Source: Massospora cicadina
Lineage: Eukaryota > Entomophthoromycota > Entomophthoromycetes > Entomophthorales > Entomophthoraceae
Length of the DNA: 64,000 nucleotides
Assembly: GCA_022478985.1 (NCBI GenBank)
Contig: JAKSZP010004220.1
Location: 1 to 64,000, forward strand
Direction: 5' to 3'
Made by a program: the position numbers and the translations under genes. Under the pieces are notes generated by a model. The model saw only the letters and a program-made list of their open reading frames with translations, was not told the origin of the DNA and searched no databases. Positions 34,501-45,479 of this stretch are shown here, in pieces; position 1 is the first letter of the stretch, and each line of letters opens with the position of its first letter.

Positions 34501-35145
34501 TCCCCACACGGCCCCATGTCCTTTCCAGGGTGGACTACCTGGACATGATGGACATCCCTTACTCCATTGAGACCCAAAAAACTATCTATAAATACGCACA
34601 CCATCCTCTGTTCCAGCCTCAAATACGCTCCCATGTGTGGCGCTGCGTGAGGCGGGTGTATTGTACAGCTGAGCGCTCTAACGCTTTACACTCATCCTGC
34701 GTCGTGTGTGGCCAGTATTAAACGCTGTTCCACCGCCTGGAGAAGTGTCCTACCTCTAAAGTGATATGGCGCGAAGTTTAACGTCTGCTGGGCCAGGATG
34801 AAACACATCCCTTCAGTCTGTCAAGAGATATGTTTGCTCTATCAATGGCCTCCCCCTTCCACCATCACTCCGTGCTCTGGTGGTTGCAATCGCCATGTGG
34901 ACTATCCACGCGATTGTCTTGAATGCCATCGCAGGCTCCACCCCCACCCTCCCAGAAGCTGTCCACAAATTCCGGTCTCATTTAGTGGACCACTTTCAAG
35001 CATGGATGTTTGGATACCTCCCACCACGTCGCCAACAGCTGGTCTCCTCCTGGTTCCCAGTTTGGTTCATCAAGTCAGACCCTTTCCTCCACACGTGTTC
35101 AATTGAGGCTACGGCCCCCTCACACGTAACCTCCCCCTCCCCATA
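31537..35145 (+). pseudogene. LINE-A3 ORF2: endonuclease, RT, C-terminal finger
   Basis: Endonuclease: LGTLNIARLKASPSWARK (31540), VDILAIQESHCPRG (Glu kept), SEHCGVLV, GDMNCW (near 31925), SRIDLILMP (32110) and SDHRMVL (32190). RT: KCPGPDGIPYEFYKNYF (32910), LANWCPISIPNTDTKIL (33075), LDQQKAYDKVYWEYLS (33280), GLRQGDPLSPLLYNFSLDP (33450) and an intact FADDCV (33575). C-terminal: a FGPYHHSGMGLLNF-like block (34125) and the finger region near 34690-34750 (CVVCG, later H and C). Several stops. It is the least damaged catalytic core among the LINEs here. Confidence 0.9.
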
Positions 35146-36316
35146 AGTGGCGTTCCCACTGGCAACAAGAGATAGCATCACTTCTCTGGGGTGCCTTCCC
35201 TGTTAGTAAGTTTTGTCTCTTTTGGGTCATATTTGGAAGTGTCCATCCCATGGTCAGCCTTCACCGCAATAAAATTAAAATAATAGTATGGAGACTATTA
35301 TCCATAAGTGAGTTTGAACTATTATTAGGCCCAACGCTTCAGCCAGTACTTCCAATAAAATACTGCAAGTCATACTCATAGGGTTTCAATCCCTATATTA
35401 CTGTCCACCTGATCTTTGTCAAGATCCCCTTGTGACAGTCTCTTTCGGCCCAACACACAGTTGGCAGCTATCCCTGATTGTGGTTCCCTTTGTATTTAGA
35501 TCCCCGCTCATATCTCTACTCTTCTCTCTGAGAGTCTTCCAATTATTGCCTTCAGCAATAATATCCTTGAGATGGAACTTCTTAATGGATGATGATAGTC
35601 TAACTATACACTAAATCAACAATATTACTAATAATACTGTTTTACTAAATGATGGTTTTCTAAATTCTAGTTTTTTTATTATAGTGAATTCTAGGGAATT
35701 ATATAATAGGGGATTTGGCCATCTAACCCTTGGTTGACACCTCTTCGATGAAATGGCAGCCGTTGCCATTGAGTCACCCTTTCCTCATATTGGCAGCGAT
35801 GGTCTCCCCATCCTGGCTAGGATCCACCATTGGACATCATCAAGACCTCAAATGGAAAGAGTCAAAAAACGTTTCCCTAACGTTTTCCTCTCAGTCCAAG
35901 CGAACCAACCATAATTGGCTAGTGACCTGCTTAGGTAATGGGACCTATTATCCTTTATGTCAGGTCACTTCACCAACCAATTGATTCACTAGTTTCAGGC
36001 AGCATCACTCACCTCGCAACTCACTATTTATTGCCAATCAGTCAGTGATGATCCCAACCAATCCCAATCAGTAAACCTGATAGTTAATCACTATCAGATG
36101 CCCCTATTTCGTCAGCCACTCCGCCCAATGAGATCTTAAGTATTTATCTGGATCAATTCTTACAGATATGACCAGGTGAATATCCCCAGAATCCCCTGAA
36201 TGTAGTTCCTCCAAAACTCGGTCCAACCAATTTCTGATTCACTTAACTTTAGGAAATTTTCCCCTAGCAACACCTGGTAATCTAGCAGGCTGGGAATATG
36301 GGCAAAAATCCCAACA

Positions 36317-38090
36317 CATCCCTCATCTTGCCTAGATTTCCAGCGAGAATAAGACTGGGGCATGAGAACACCGCTTTGGACACCTGGTCAAATACTTCAA
36401 TGGTTCAAGCGGAGTACACTCGTCAATACTTAATGCTTCTTGGGACAACCTTTAGCATACAGTGTTCTTCCTCTTCCTCCTCTCTACTGCCTACTCAGAG
36501 CGCAGTCCCCATGACCTTCTGTCATGCCGGGCTGATCAATTTACTCATGATGATATTAGTCCCATGATCCAGTTTTCCCCCCATCAGGGCATATGACCCT
36601 TTGTCATATTCAGGATTCTTGGTCTGTCATCCTTGATTTCCTGATTTTCTCCTCATCCTAGACAGGAGACTCTTGCCATCAATTTTCATTTTATGGCTTG
36701 ATTAAGAATACTTATTTCTTTTTCGCCCTTGTTATTATGCTCATAACCTCTTTGCTGTAAGTCATTCCTAATTCTTCCTTTGGAGAGCTTATCTCATTAA
36801 TTTTGAGATTAATTTCCCCAAAATTGGAGCCTAATGGATTATAGATTGCATAATGTCAACTTCTATATAGGTCAAACATCCCCCTTTAGTCCTGCTCATA
36901 TGTTGAGTTCAGAATATAGCTACCAGCAGCTTCTTAATAGTCTATTAGATCCGGACCTCTGTCTTTTCCAGCAGATGAGTCAGGATGCTCAATGTAATCT
37001 CTTCTATGGTCCCTCTAAGTTTATACGCCTAGTCTGGCGCAAACAGCTGGTCCTTCCATTGAATTACCGGAAACAGTAACCAATCCCTCCAAAACCAGGC
37101 TGGCCATCATATTGAACAACTCTCAGCTGACTCTTCCTTTGCAGTCAATTCTTGAGTTGGACTTTGAAACCCCTAGTTTTGGCTCCTTTCGCTGATAATC
37201 TGAACATCATTATTGATGCTCCAGAGATCATGCGGGTCACTATGGATTTTTTGTTCTTGGCTGGGTTGGATTTGCTCCATGAGTTCCACTTCTGACTCGG
37301 TCAATTCTAAAAAACCAGCAGTACTGGTTTCTGAGCTCTCAATTGGGAACAGCATACACTTTGAGCTCCCCTACACTGAATCCTGGGCCCAAGTCACTGA
37401 GGCGTTGACATTAGTGCTGAATCCCTATGATCTGGACAACCTTGTGTATTGGGTACTGCCACTTATGTTCTCCACTTTTCTGGCCAAGTTCTTCAAAGTT
37501 GGTCGACAAAGCTTCCAGCCTCGTCTGGCTTCCATCAGTCATTCAGCTTTAGCTTCCGTGAAGCCTGTAGTCATCATTTGCAAGATGCAATCTGCTTTTT
37601 GCACAACTACCTCTTCTCTGGAGCTTCTCATCACTATCTTACATTGATGGTATTAATTGGGGGCATGATTTGACAACCCCATTGAGTATTCCTTCTTCGC
37701 TGCCAGCTCACATGTCTGGTGTCCTCAATGAAGCCTGTCATCAGGCGCTCAAAGCAAATCTTCCAGCACCGGTGCCTTATTGGGATTACTCGGGGTTATT
37801 TGCTGATTGGCTCTTTCTCTATTGCTATTTTCCTCCCCGCTCTGAGTTTCATGATTGGCATTTTCTGACATTTCAATTTCCCTTCCCCTAGTCATATTTT
37901 CTCAGGGATCAGCGTCCTTTCAACAAATGTGGTTTTGTGTAGGTCTCGCCCTTATGATTATCTGATCACATATTGTTTTTTATAGCTGTTTCTTCCTACT
38001 GCAATCCATCCTCCCTTACCCAAGAAGCGACATAGGCGGAATCATCCCTGTACTGAGGACAACCAATAAAAATAAAGAATTATAAAACTA
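36317..38090 (+). pseudogene. Antisense ORF region of G3, unassigned
   Basis: Between the G3 integrase and 3' LTR the better frames run opposite to the element. Plus-strand pieces: 36298-36567; 36834-37079 (SYQQLLNSLLDPDLCLFQQM); about 37160-37290 (FLFLAGLDLLHEFHF); 37310-37490 (SIGNSIHFELPYTESWAQ); 37449-37673; and 37670-37891 (LPAPVPYWDYSGLFADW). An AATAAA lies at 38068. I do not recognise the protein. It could be an antisense gene of the element, a captured host gene, or the remains of another insertion. Confidence 0.45.
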
Positions 38091-38175
38091 TATTGGTTTT
38101 TCTATGCATTTTAAATTTATTTTTTCAATATCTTTTATTAATTTTTTATTTTTATTCTTCTTTTTTTTTCTTATG

Positions 38176-38368
38176 GGACTTGACCTTGTGTCAGTTCAGA
38201 GGTCCTTCTTTTCCCCCAAACTGGGTCCTGGGTACTTAAACCTACCAGTTTTTCATGGTTCAGAGGTCCTTTTTTCGGATTTAATCATCTAGTTTGGTTC
38301 AGAGGTCCTTTTTTTGGACTTGACCTAATCATCAGGACATGACCAACTTAATGGTTCATCAGTCCTTT
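38176..38368 (+). repeat. Interspersed short repeats in the G3 spacer
   Basis: GGTTCAGAGGTCCTTTTTT and variants start at about 38193, 38257, 38296 and 38353. GGACTTGACCT occurs near 38176 and again near 38316. Spacing is 39-64 bases. A pyrimidine-rich stretch (38120-38170) precedes them. Confidence 0.7.
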
Positions 38369-38389
38369 GGGAACTCTTTATTTTTTTCT

Positions 38390-39600
38390 CTGATACAACG
38401 CTTTAGATACTTGGCATGGACTCAATTTACTACTCTTCCATCCAAAATATTCTTGATGTAGTAAGCATAGTCGCCATCTTGGTAATTACTTTGAACGGAC
38501 ACAACCATAATGCATCCAATTTGTTTCTTTGTCCAAAACTATTCATATCGCAATGGGCGACTCTTTCTACTATTCAATATTCTTCTAATGTCAGTTGTTC
38601 TTGTCATCAGTCAATTTTGCTTGTATCCTTTTCTTCAAGGTTGTATCAAATGCTTGTGATTGCATATCAATCAGGATACTCGTCAGTCAGTTCAAGTATT
38701 GCTTGGTACTCATCCCTGACGTAGGTTCTACTACTGAATATAATATTGGTGGCAACGCGGCCTTCCTCCCATATAATAATTCAAATGGCATCTTTCCCAT
38801 CGCCATATGATGACTAATATTGTAGGCAAATGTCACTGAACTCAGTTATGTTCCCCACACGGAAGTTCTCCCTACGACTAGATTTCCTCAGTGTCATGGC
38901 CAGTGTCCCATTGACCCATTTTTCAGTCTGTTCATCTCCAGATGGTATGGTACTGACATGACTCCTCAGATCCCCATTATTTCATTTAGCCTCAGGATCA
39001 CATGAGATGTGAAGTTGATCCTATTGTCACTCAATAGGACTTGAGGAAATCCATGCCAGTATACTACTTGATCCAGGATGAATTTCGAAGTACTTTAGCG
39101 TCAACTCTGGTTAGGGCTTTTGTTTTGACCCATCTTGTCAGATGGCTCAGGCTACTATGATGTACTTGACTCCTCCTGTGCTCATCACCAGCGGTCCCAT
39201 AACATCAATGGACACCATGTGCCAGGCAAATCCGGGTCAGACCAGTCAGCTTCAGTTGTATTTTGTGTGGTTTTTGCAGCTGGCACTCCACGCAACAAGC
39301 CAGATGATCCGTGACATCATAGTTAATTGATTCCCAGTAATAATACTGGCAAATATGATCGGTTGTTTTTCTTTAGCCTCCATGCCCAACAACCTTAGGA
39401 GCTGCTTGTACTATTGCTGCTCTTTCCAATGGTTTCAGGAATAATAGCTGCTTCCCATTGATCATCTTAAATACTTGTCCATCCATAGTCTCAGTGTTTT
39501 CCATCGATATTTCCAAAGCACACCTTGGATTTCTTAAGGCTTCTCATCAATTCTTCCTTTGAATATTCTCTGTAATAGCTCATCCGCCTGCAGGTATACC
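38390..39600 (-). pseudogene. G3 integrase with GPF-like module
   Basis: Minus strand: finger region near 39350-39280; core HMVSIDVMGPLVMSTGG (near 39200; Asp), VLLSDNRINFTSHVILRLN (near 39030; Asp) and MGHWP-type remnants near the Glu. AYNISHHMAMGKMPFELLYG, LYSVVEPTSGMSTKQYLN, and finally CPFKVITKM near 38480, the GPF counterpart. Stops throughout. Confidence 0.82.
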
Positions 39601-40130
39601 AACTGGACCATTGGTAACCATAATAATCCATCCACATTCTGGTGAGAAGCCCCCACTTGGTGGTCTATCTCATAATTGTAATCCTGAAGCTTAAGTGCCC
39701 TTTGGGCCAGTCGTCCTTCTGATTCCCTTAGATTGTGCAGTCAACACAGTGAAGAGTGGTCTGTTACCACCTTAAAGTGCGTTCCGTGGACATACACCCA
39801 AAACTGATTACATGCATAAATGACCACAAGGCATTCACACTCAGTCACGGTGTAGTTCCTCTCAGTGGCTGAGAGTGTCCAGCTCACATATGCCACCGGA
39901 TGCTCGTCCATAAGTACATCTACTTGGCTCAGTATGGTACCAATTGCTGTCAACAAAGCACCAGTTTGAATGATACACTCCCAATCGAAATTAAGATCTT
40001 TCAGAATCAGCGAATTTATCAAATACTGGCGTAACTCATCGATGGAGTCCTGGGCCTCTTCAATCCATATGAATCCTTTTTTCAGATCCTTTAATAAATG
40101 AAATAAAGGCTCAGCTATTCAGGAGAAGTT
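39601..40130 (-). pseudogene. G3 RNase H
   Basis: Open block 40022-39741: FDWECIIQTGALLTAIGTIL (QTDAS-type motif without the Asp), EHPVAYVSWTLSATERNYTV, CLVVIYACNQFWVYVHG and KVVTDHSSL, followed by ALKLQDYNYEIDHQVGASHQ, the usual end of a gypsy RNase H. Confidence 0.85.
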
Positions 40131-41085
40131 CTAAATAAATCTTCTGTAGTATCCGACTAACCCACGGTTTACTTGGATGTCTTAACACTTTTCAGCACAG
40201 CCATGCACTATATAGCTGCTATCTTCTAGGTTTGCGGCTGCAATCCACTTGAGTTGATCACAAATCCCAGTTAAACCAACTCTTTCTTAAAGAAGTGGCA
40301 CTTCCTTGGCTTGATCTTCAGGTTAGCCGCGATCAGTCTCTTAAAAACTTCCTCCAAGTGGTGAAGGTGATCATAAACGTTCTTCTGAACACATGGATAT
40401 CATCTAGATATACCAGGATGCACGACAATTTCAAGTCACTTAATATCGTGTCTATAGCCCTCTGGAACATTGCGGGCGCATTGCAAAGACCCTAGGGCAT
40501 TCTTGTCAGCTGGTATAACCACTGCGCGGTGATAATTGCACATTTTTCTTGGTCTTCTTCTGGCAAGTCAATCTGCTAGTATCCTGAGATTAGGTCCATC
40601 ATGGAGAAATACTTCGCTTCTCCTAATCGATCCAGTGCATTGTCAATCCTAGGTAGGGGATATGAATCTTTCTTCATAATTTTGTTCAGCCTCAAATAGT
40701 CAATCACCACCAGATTTGATCCATTCTTCTTCTTCACAATCAAAATCAGACTTTCCCAGGGACTTGACGATGGAACTAGAAGCCCATGCTTCACTAGTTT
40801 GCTGATTTCATCCTCCACTACTGCTTCGGCAGCTTTCAATCTTTGGATTGGTCTCATCCTTATCAGTAGATTTTTCCCAGTGACATTGTGAATTAAGTCT
40901 TGTGTACATCCCAAATCATGGTTGTCCTGGGTGAAAACTTCCCGATATTTCTTAAATAACTTTGAGCACCTCCTCCTTCTACCCTTCTGGCAGATCTGCG
41001 AGCTGCTCCCAATCAACCAATAGGTTGATGCTTTTGGCTGCCCCAGCTGGTAATCCCATTTCCTCAAAAAACTCAAAATCATGGA
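40131..41085 (-). pseudogene. G3 reverse transcriptase
   Basis: Minus strand: FKKYREVFTQDNHDLG and LIHNVTGKNLLIRMRPIQR, then EDEISKLVKHGLLVPSSSPW, LIVKKKNGSNLVVIDYLRL, KKDSYPLPRIDNALDRLG, KYFSMMDLISGY, GLCNAPAMFQRAIDTIL and SCILVYLDDIHVFRR with intact YLDD (near 40405). The 168-codon block 40576-41082 is open. Thumb decayed. Confidence 0.9.
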
Positions 41086-41480
41086 ATCATCTCAATTCTT
41101 CCATCAGGATTAAATGAATAAACGCGATGATTTTATTCCTCTTGATCTTCATTAGTTTTTTGCTCAAATTCGCCAAGCGAACTTTTATTCCTCCATAACC
41201 TGGCATTATTATCCTGGGAGCCATTCATGGCTCCACTCTGGACTTCTTCCAGGGGCTTTCAACCTCCCCATACTACAGCTCCAGATTCTCTAAAGTCAAC
41301 CCTGTGTCAACTATTATCTGTGATCTGGCTGGTATGATTCTTTCTTTTTTGATTCTTAATGGATTTTCCCGGGTTTCTAGGATTTCCGCTGGCATCTCTT
41401 GTCACTTCCTACCAACTAATTGGTATTGATTCGGTACAATGACATCATTGTATATCAGATTAATGCAGTTGTTTCTCCAA
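41086..41480 (-). pseudogene. G3 dUTPase-like domain
   Basis: Minus strand: IPARSQIIVDTGLTLENLEL, YGEVESPWKKS, APRIIMPGYGGIKVRLANLS, KRNKIIAFIHLI. It is collinear with the G2a segment containing SGHQVIINSEL, YGEVIGP, APGIILLRHGEIKVLVANL. No motif-3 Asp. Confidence 0.5.
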
Positions 41481-41836
41481 TTCAACAGGACTTCACTGCC
41501 CTTCTGGTATACCAATGGTAACAAGACCCAGGATGGTCAATGTATTATCCTCAAAGTTACATTCAACTCCATACTTCCGCAGAAACTCTGTTCTGATCAG
41601 GAAATTATAGTTTTGTAAACCAAAACTATTGCTGGTGCGGAAACCACCAATGACCCAAATTGTAGTGGCAGCGCACTATATGCTCCACAGGAAACGGTGG
41701 TATTTGGCCCAGCTGTTCTATATTATCTCTTGTCTTCCAAGTCTGGAGAGATCTTCATTCTATTCACCAGCTTGGTTGACAAAATATTGATGTGTGCTTC
41801 ACTTTCAACATTCACCCTCACCCTTACTCGATTCAC
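41481..41836 (-). pseudogene. G3 aspartic protease
   Basis: EAHINILSTKLVNRMKISPD marks the active-site region, but the Asp-Ser/Thr-Gly itself reads ESE. CGAYSALPLQFGSLVVSAPA and NFLIRTEFLRKYG in the next frame are typical protease C-terminal blocks. Confidence 0.72.
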
Positions 41837-42184
41837 TTAAATATATATATATGTACACTCAGAGTATTTTGATATAGTATTTACTGAGTTAATTGCGGCG
41901 TTATTAGCCAAATATAGGGTATGAATAATCTGCACTGATAATTCAGGAAACAATTCCTTTATCACGCCAAGGGGGATCGAAAGACTGGCCTCATCTAAAC
42001 AAATGTCTGCTAAGTCATCAGGATTCTTGGCGGTCCGAATCTTCTCCACCAGTTGTTGGGCGTATGGCCAGGCAACTTCCTGAATTATCTCAGGGTCGAT
42101 CTTCTTCGCCCCAGATCTGGTCATGGCTTTTACATCCATGTTGACCACTTGGTATAGCTGATCCTGCTCGTTGTCTACAAACAA
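41837..42184 (-). pseudogene. G3 segment between gag and protease, unassigned
   Basis: A 115-codon open frame. It contains KKIDPEIIQEVAWPYAQQLV, ADICLDEASLSIPLGVIKEL and FPELSVQIIHTLYLANNAAI. It looks helical and acidic. I see no counterpart in G1 or G2. It could be a gag C-terminal extension. Confidence 0.5.
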
Positions 42185-42299
42185 ATCTCTAATGTCTATC
42201 TCTTCATCATGTGATATCAGGAGGAACAGGTTTCTCCGCCGCTCTAGGCTGTTCCTTGTCTAGGCAGCGGGACCTTTTCCCGAATCTTTGGCAGCTGCT

Positions 42300-43505
42300 G
42301 TCTCTTTGTCCTGGACCATTTTAATTTGATCCTTCAGCTTTTTTTAGTGTGCGATGAAATGTCCTTTCCCGCTACACTGAAAGCAGACCTTCTCTTCCTT
42401 ATTTGACCATCTGAATTCTTCATGCTTATTTCCTGGCACAGTTCAGTTGGTAGCCTCTTTTGCTCCTTCACTTCCCTTCATGGGATTTGGATTTTTGACC
42501 GGATTAGACTTGAAGCTTCTATTTGGGACATCAAACGTTGCTCCCAAAATCTTCAGGTTATCTACCATTTGTGAGGTAGTTATCTCAGTTGCAAATACAG
42601 AAGACATCATTTGATGCAAATTGCAATAGGGCCAAAGGGCCTGTTGCAAAAGCGATTCTTGCATCAAAGTCATCTAACACTTTTGCTCCAGCCAGGATAT
42701 GCGACTCCTGGTAAAATTAATCCACAAAGCTAGCAAGAGTCTCATCTTTATGGAATTGAATTCGCATAAGTTCTTGCTTGCATTTCAACATGTGGGTTGG
42801 ACTACCAAACTCCTTCATTATGGCCGCCTTAGCCTCGGCATATGACCAACTGTCCCCCTCCAAGTGGGGTAACACTAGGTTCTGGCAGTTGGTGTCCAAG
42901 AAGTTCATGACCGTCAATGCCTTTTAATGATCCTCATATTCATTCATAGTCATGTCAAACAGTCAGAAAAACACTGGGGCGTTATCCCAATGGAATGTTG
43001 GCAATTTTGGTGTTACTTTAAATTCCTCCAAGTCATTTTGGGCCGATCCTCTCAGTTTGGCTATTTGGCTAACTTGTGGAGTGACTTCAGGTATCATCTC
43101 TGAGAAGGCATTAAAGGCGGGCGGCATATTTCTTGGGGTATTTGTCTTCCCAAGTATTGTATGAGGACTTCTCTCTTCAGCATCACTGGCCATATAAGGC
43201 TCACATGCACATCTGTGGGCTTTCAAGTCCTCTACTTCTTTCATCAAATTCTCAATATCCACACCAAACTTACTCAAGTGAACGTGATCTGCTTCTCACT
43301 CCGTTTTCAGGAATAGGACCTCTCGAACAAGGTCTCCTTCTTTCTTCTTTAATGAGTTTACTTTGCCAAGTAACTCGTTCCTGAAGTTGGCTACATTTTC
43401 TACTCCTTCCTCCACCTTGGTGACTCGCTCTATCAAGGCTACAAACTCCCGATGGTCTGCTGAGTTTAAGGCATTCTGATTTACTGTGGCAATCTCAGTC
43501 CACAA
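42300..43505 (-). pseudogene. G3 gag: coiled coil, capsid region, zinc knuckle
   Basis: The N-terminal heptad-rich part (VEEGVENVANFRNELLGKV, VNSLKKKEGDLVREVLFLK) is followed by KFGVDIENLMKEVEDLKAHR, then PKLPTFHWDNAPVFF and a capsid region (YAEAKAAIMKEFGSPTHML, IQFHKDETLASFVD). The knuckle near 42389-42350 reads CFQCSGKGHFIAH with the last Cys lost. Stops separate the blocks. Confidence 0.82.
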
Positions 43506-43557
43506 CTTGCAAATTTCTTCTTTATACGATATTATTAATATTTCTTTACTTAACTAC

Positions 43558-43574
43558 CCCTGTAGTGAGCAACA
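43558..43574 (-). other. G3 primer-binding site
   Basis: Plus strand CCCTGTAGTGAGCAACA; element strand TGTTGCTCACTACAGGG, identical to G2a although the LTRs are unrelated. Three bases separate it from the LTR. Confidence 0.82.
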
Positions 43575-43577
43575 ACT

Positions 43578-44719
43578 TGTAAATATTTTCTAGTTTGGGT
43601 TATTATTGGTTTATAACCCTAGTAATCTTTTTACTGAACATGTTTGATTTCCTCATGCACCTCGCGTTGTATAGAATATATTATCCTATAATAGTATGAA
43701 GACTATTATCCGTAGTTGAGTTTGAACTATTATTAGGCCCAACGCTTCAGCCAGTACTTCCAATTAAATACTTTAAGTCATACTCATAGGGACTCGTTCC
43801 CTATATTACTGTCCACCTGATCTTTGTCAAGATCCCCTGATGACTGTCTCTTTTGGCCCAACACACAGTCAGTAACTATCCCTGATTGTGGAACCCTTTG
43901 TTTATAGATCCCCACTCGGATATCTTCTCTTTTATCTGAGAGTCTTCCATTTATTGCCTTCTGCAATAATATCCTTGAGATGGAACTTCATAATGAATGC
44001 TGATAGTCTAACTATACACTGAATCAACAATATTACTAATATTGTTTTTACTAAATGATGGTTTTCTAAATTCTAGTTTTTTATTATAGTGAATTCTAGG
44101 GAATTATATAATAGGGGATTTGGCCATCTAACCCTTGGTTGACACCTCTTCTATGAAATGGCAGCCGTAGCCATTAAATCACCCTTCCTCATATTGGCAG
44201 CGATGGTCTCCCCATCCTGGCTAGGATCCACCATTGGACATCATCAAGACCTCAAATGGAAAGAGTCAGAAAACGCGTCCCTAACATTTTCCTCTCAGTC
44301 CAAGCGAACCAACCATAATTGGCTAGTGACCTGCTTAGGTAATGGGACTTTTTACCCATTATAGCGTGTCATTTCACCAACCAATCGATTCACTAGTTGC
44401 AGGCGGCATCACTCGCCTCACAACTCACTATTCATTACCAATCAGTCAGTGATGAAACTCGACCAATCCAAATCAGTACACCTGATAGTTAATCACTATC
44501 AGATGCCCCTTTTCGTCAGCCACTCCGCCCAATGAGATATTTAATATTCATCCGTGTTGATCCCTGACAGATACAACCAGGCAAATATCCTAAAATCCCC
44601 TGAACGTAGTTCCTCTGAAACTTGGGCTAACCGATTTCTGATTCACTTCACTTTAGGGAATTTTCCTTAGTGACACTAGGTAATCTAGCAGGCTGAGAAT
44701 ATGGGCAAAAATCCCAACA
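43578..44719 (-). repeat. G3 5' LTR
   Basis: 1142 bases. Plus-strand ends TGTAAATATTTTCTAG and AAATCCCAACA. Contains the uninterrupted target of LINE-A3 at about 43690. Confidence 0.92.
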
Positions 44720-45330
44720 GGACAATGGAGCAGAAAATATGGTCTCTGAGGGAGCTTACAGTGCACTTCCCTTGCAGTTTGGATCAATTTTTGTAGCTCC
44801 AGAGGTAGTGTTACTGAACAGCAAATAATGACTTGTTGATTGGAAACACATTTAAGCGACACTATGGTGCTGTCATTGATATGATGGAGAACTTCGAAAT
44901 TTTGGGGTAACAGATTCCAATTTATTTTACATCCAGAGGAGTACCAAAGGACTCGTTTCACATGGACATATCAACCTTTCCTATAATGATGTGGAGATTC
45001 TGGGTTGCTACCATCGACTTAAGAGCAAGGCCTGGGCCCTTCCCCAGAAAATATATGAATATCAAGAGCTGCCGCATAAAGCTGCTCGCCCTAATTCCAT
45101 CCCCTCTGGACATCTAGTAATTATAAACACTGAGTTATAGTGAGAAGTGCCAGCTGGGTTTTATGGGGAGGTCATTGGTCCTTAACAGCAATTGCATCTT
45201 AAGCCTCACGTAGCTCCACGCATTATACTCCTGGGACATGGGGAATCAATGTCTTGTTAGCAAATCTCCAGAACGAACCAATACAAATCTGCTAACACCA
45301 AATAGTGGCATATTTACATTTATACCCAGT
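44720..45330 (+). pseudogene. G2b protease end and dUTPase-like domain
   Basis: Resumes ENMVSEGAYSALPLQFGSIF, then GLVSHGHINLSYNDVEILG. The dUTPase-like part: AARPNSIPSGHLVIINTEL, FYGEVIGP and HVAPRIILLGHGE (45205-45245), matching G2a almost block by block. Motif-3 Asp absent. Confidence 0.6.
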
Positions 45331-45479
45331 TGAGGAGGTCCTCCAGGTTTACAAGTTCAGGTCTCTGGATGTATTTGGTCTGCCTGTCAAAATGGCCAAG
45401 CATAATGATGGTGGTACCGCGTGAAAACTTAATGGGGTTATCAGAAAATCCGAAAGTTCAGGCAATCACTTTTCTCAAA

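Larger units (their letters stand above)
29998..35278 (+). mobile_element. LINE-A3, full-length, diverged subfamily
   Basis: 5281 bases inside the G3 3' LTR. The 5' end (ATAACTTTTCTTTCTCATT) corresponds to LINE-A1 and A2; the ORFs are clearly homologous but more distant. The 3' end GTCCATCCCATGGTCAGCC and GCAATAAAATTAA is a diverged form of the shared tail. It sits deepest in the nest: Gy-E, Gy-D, G2b, G3, then LINE-A3. Confidence 0.93.
29873..36316 (-). repeat. G3 3' LTR, split by LINE-A3
   Basis: LTR sequence 29873-29997 and 35295-36316; without the LINE about 1147 bases, matching the 5' LTR (1142) and the solo LTR (1151). Plus-strand ends TGTAAAAATTTAG and AAATCCCAACA. Confidence 0.88.
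29873..44719 (-). mobile_element. Ty3/gypsy element G3 (minus strand), complete, with LINE-A3 in its 3' LTR
   Basis: Read right to left: 5' LTR 44719-43578, primer site 43574-43558, gag 43505-42300, extra domain, protease, dUTPase-like domain, RT, RNase H, integrase to about 38390, a repeat-rich spacer, an antisense ORF region and the 3' LTR 36316-29873. Without the LINE the element is about 9.55 kb, much longer than G2 (5.9-6.0 kb). The excess lies in the 1.15 kb LTRs and the 2 kb after integrase. Confidence 0.88.

Noticed and set aside
38176..38368. CRISPR-like array
   Set aside because: Only four degenerate units with irregular 39-64 base spacing, inside a eukaryotic retroelement.
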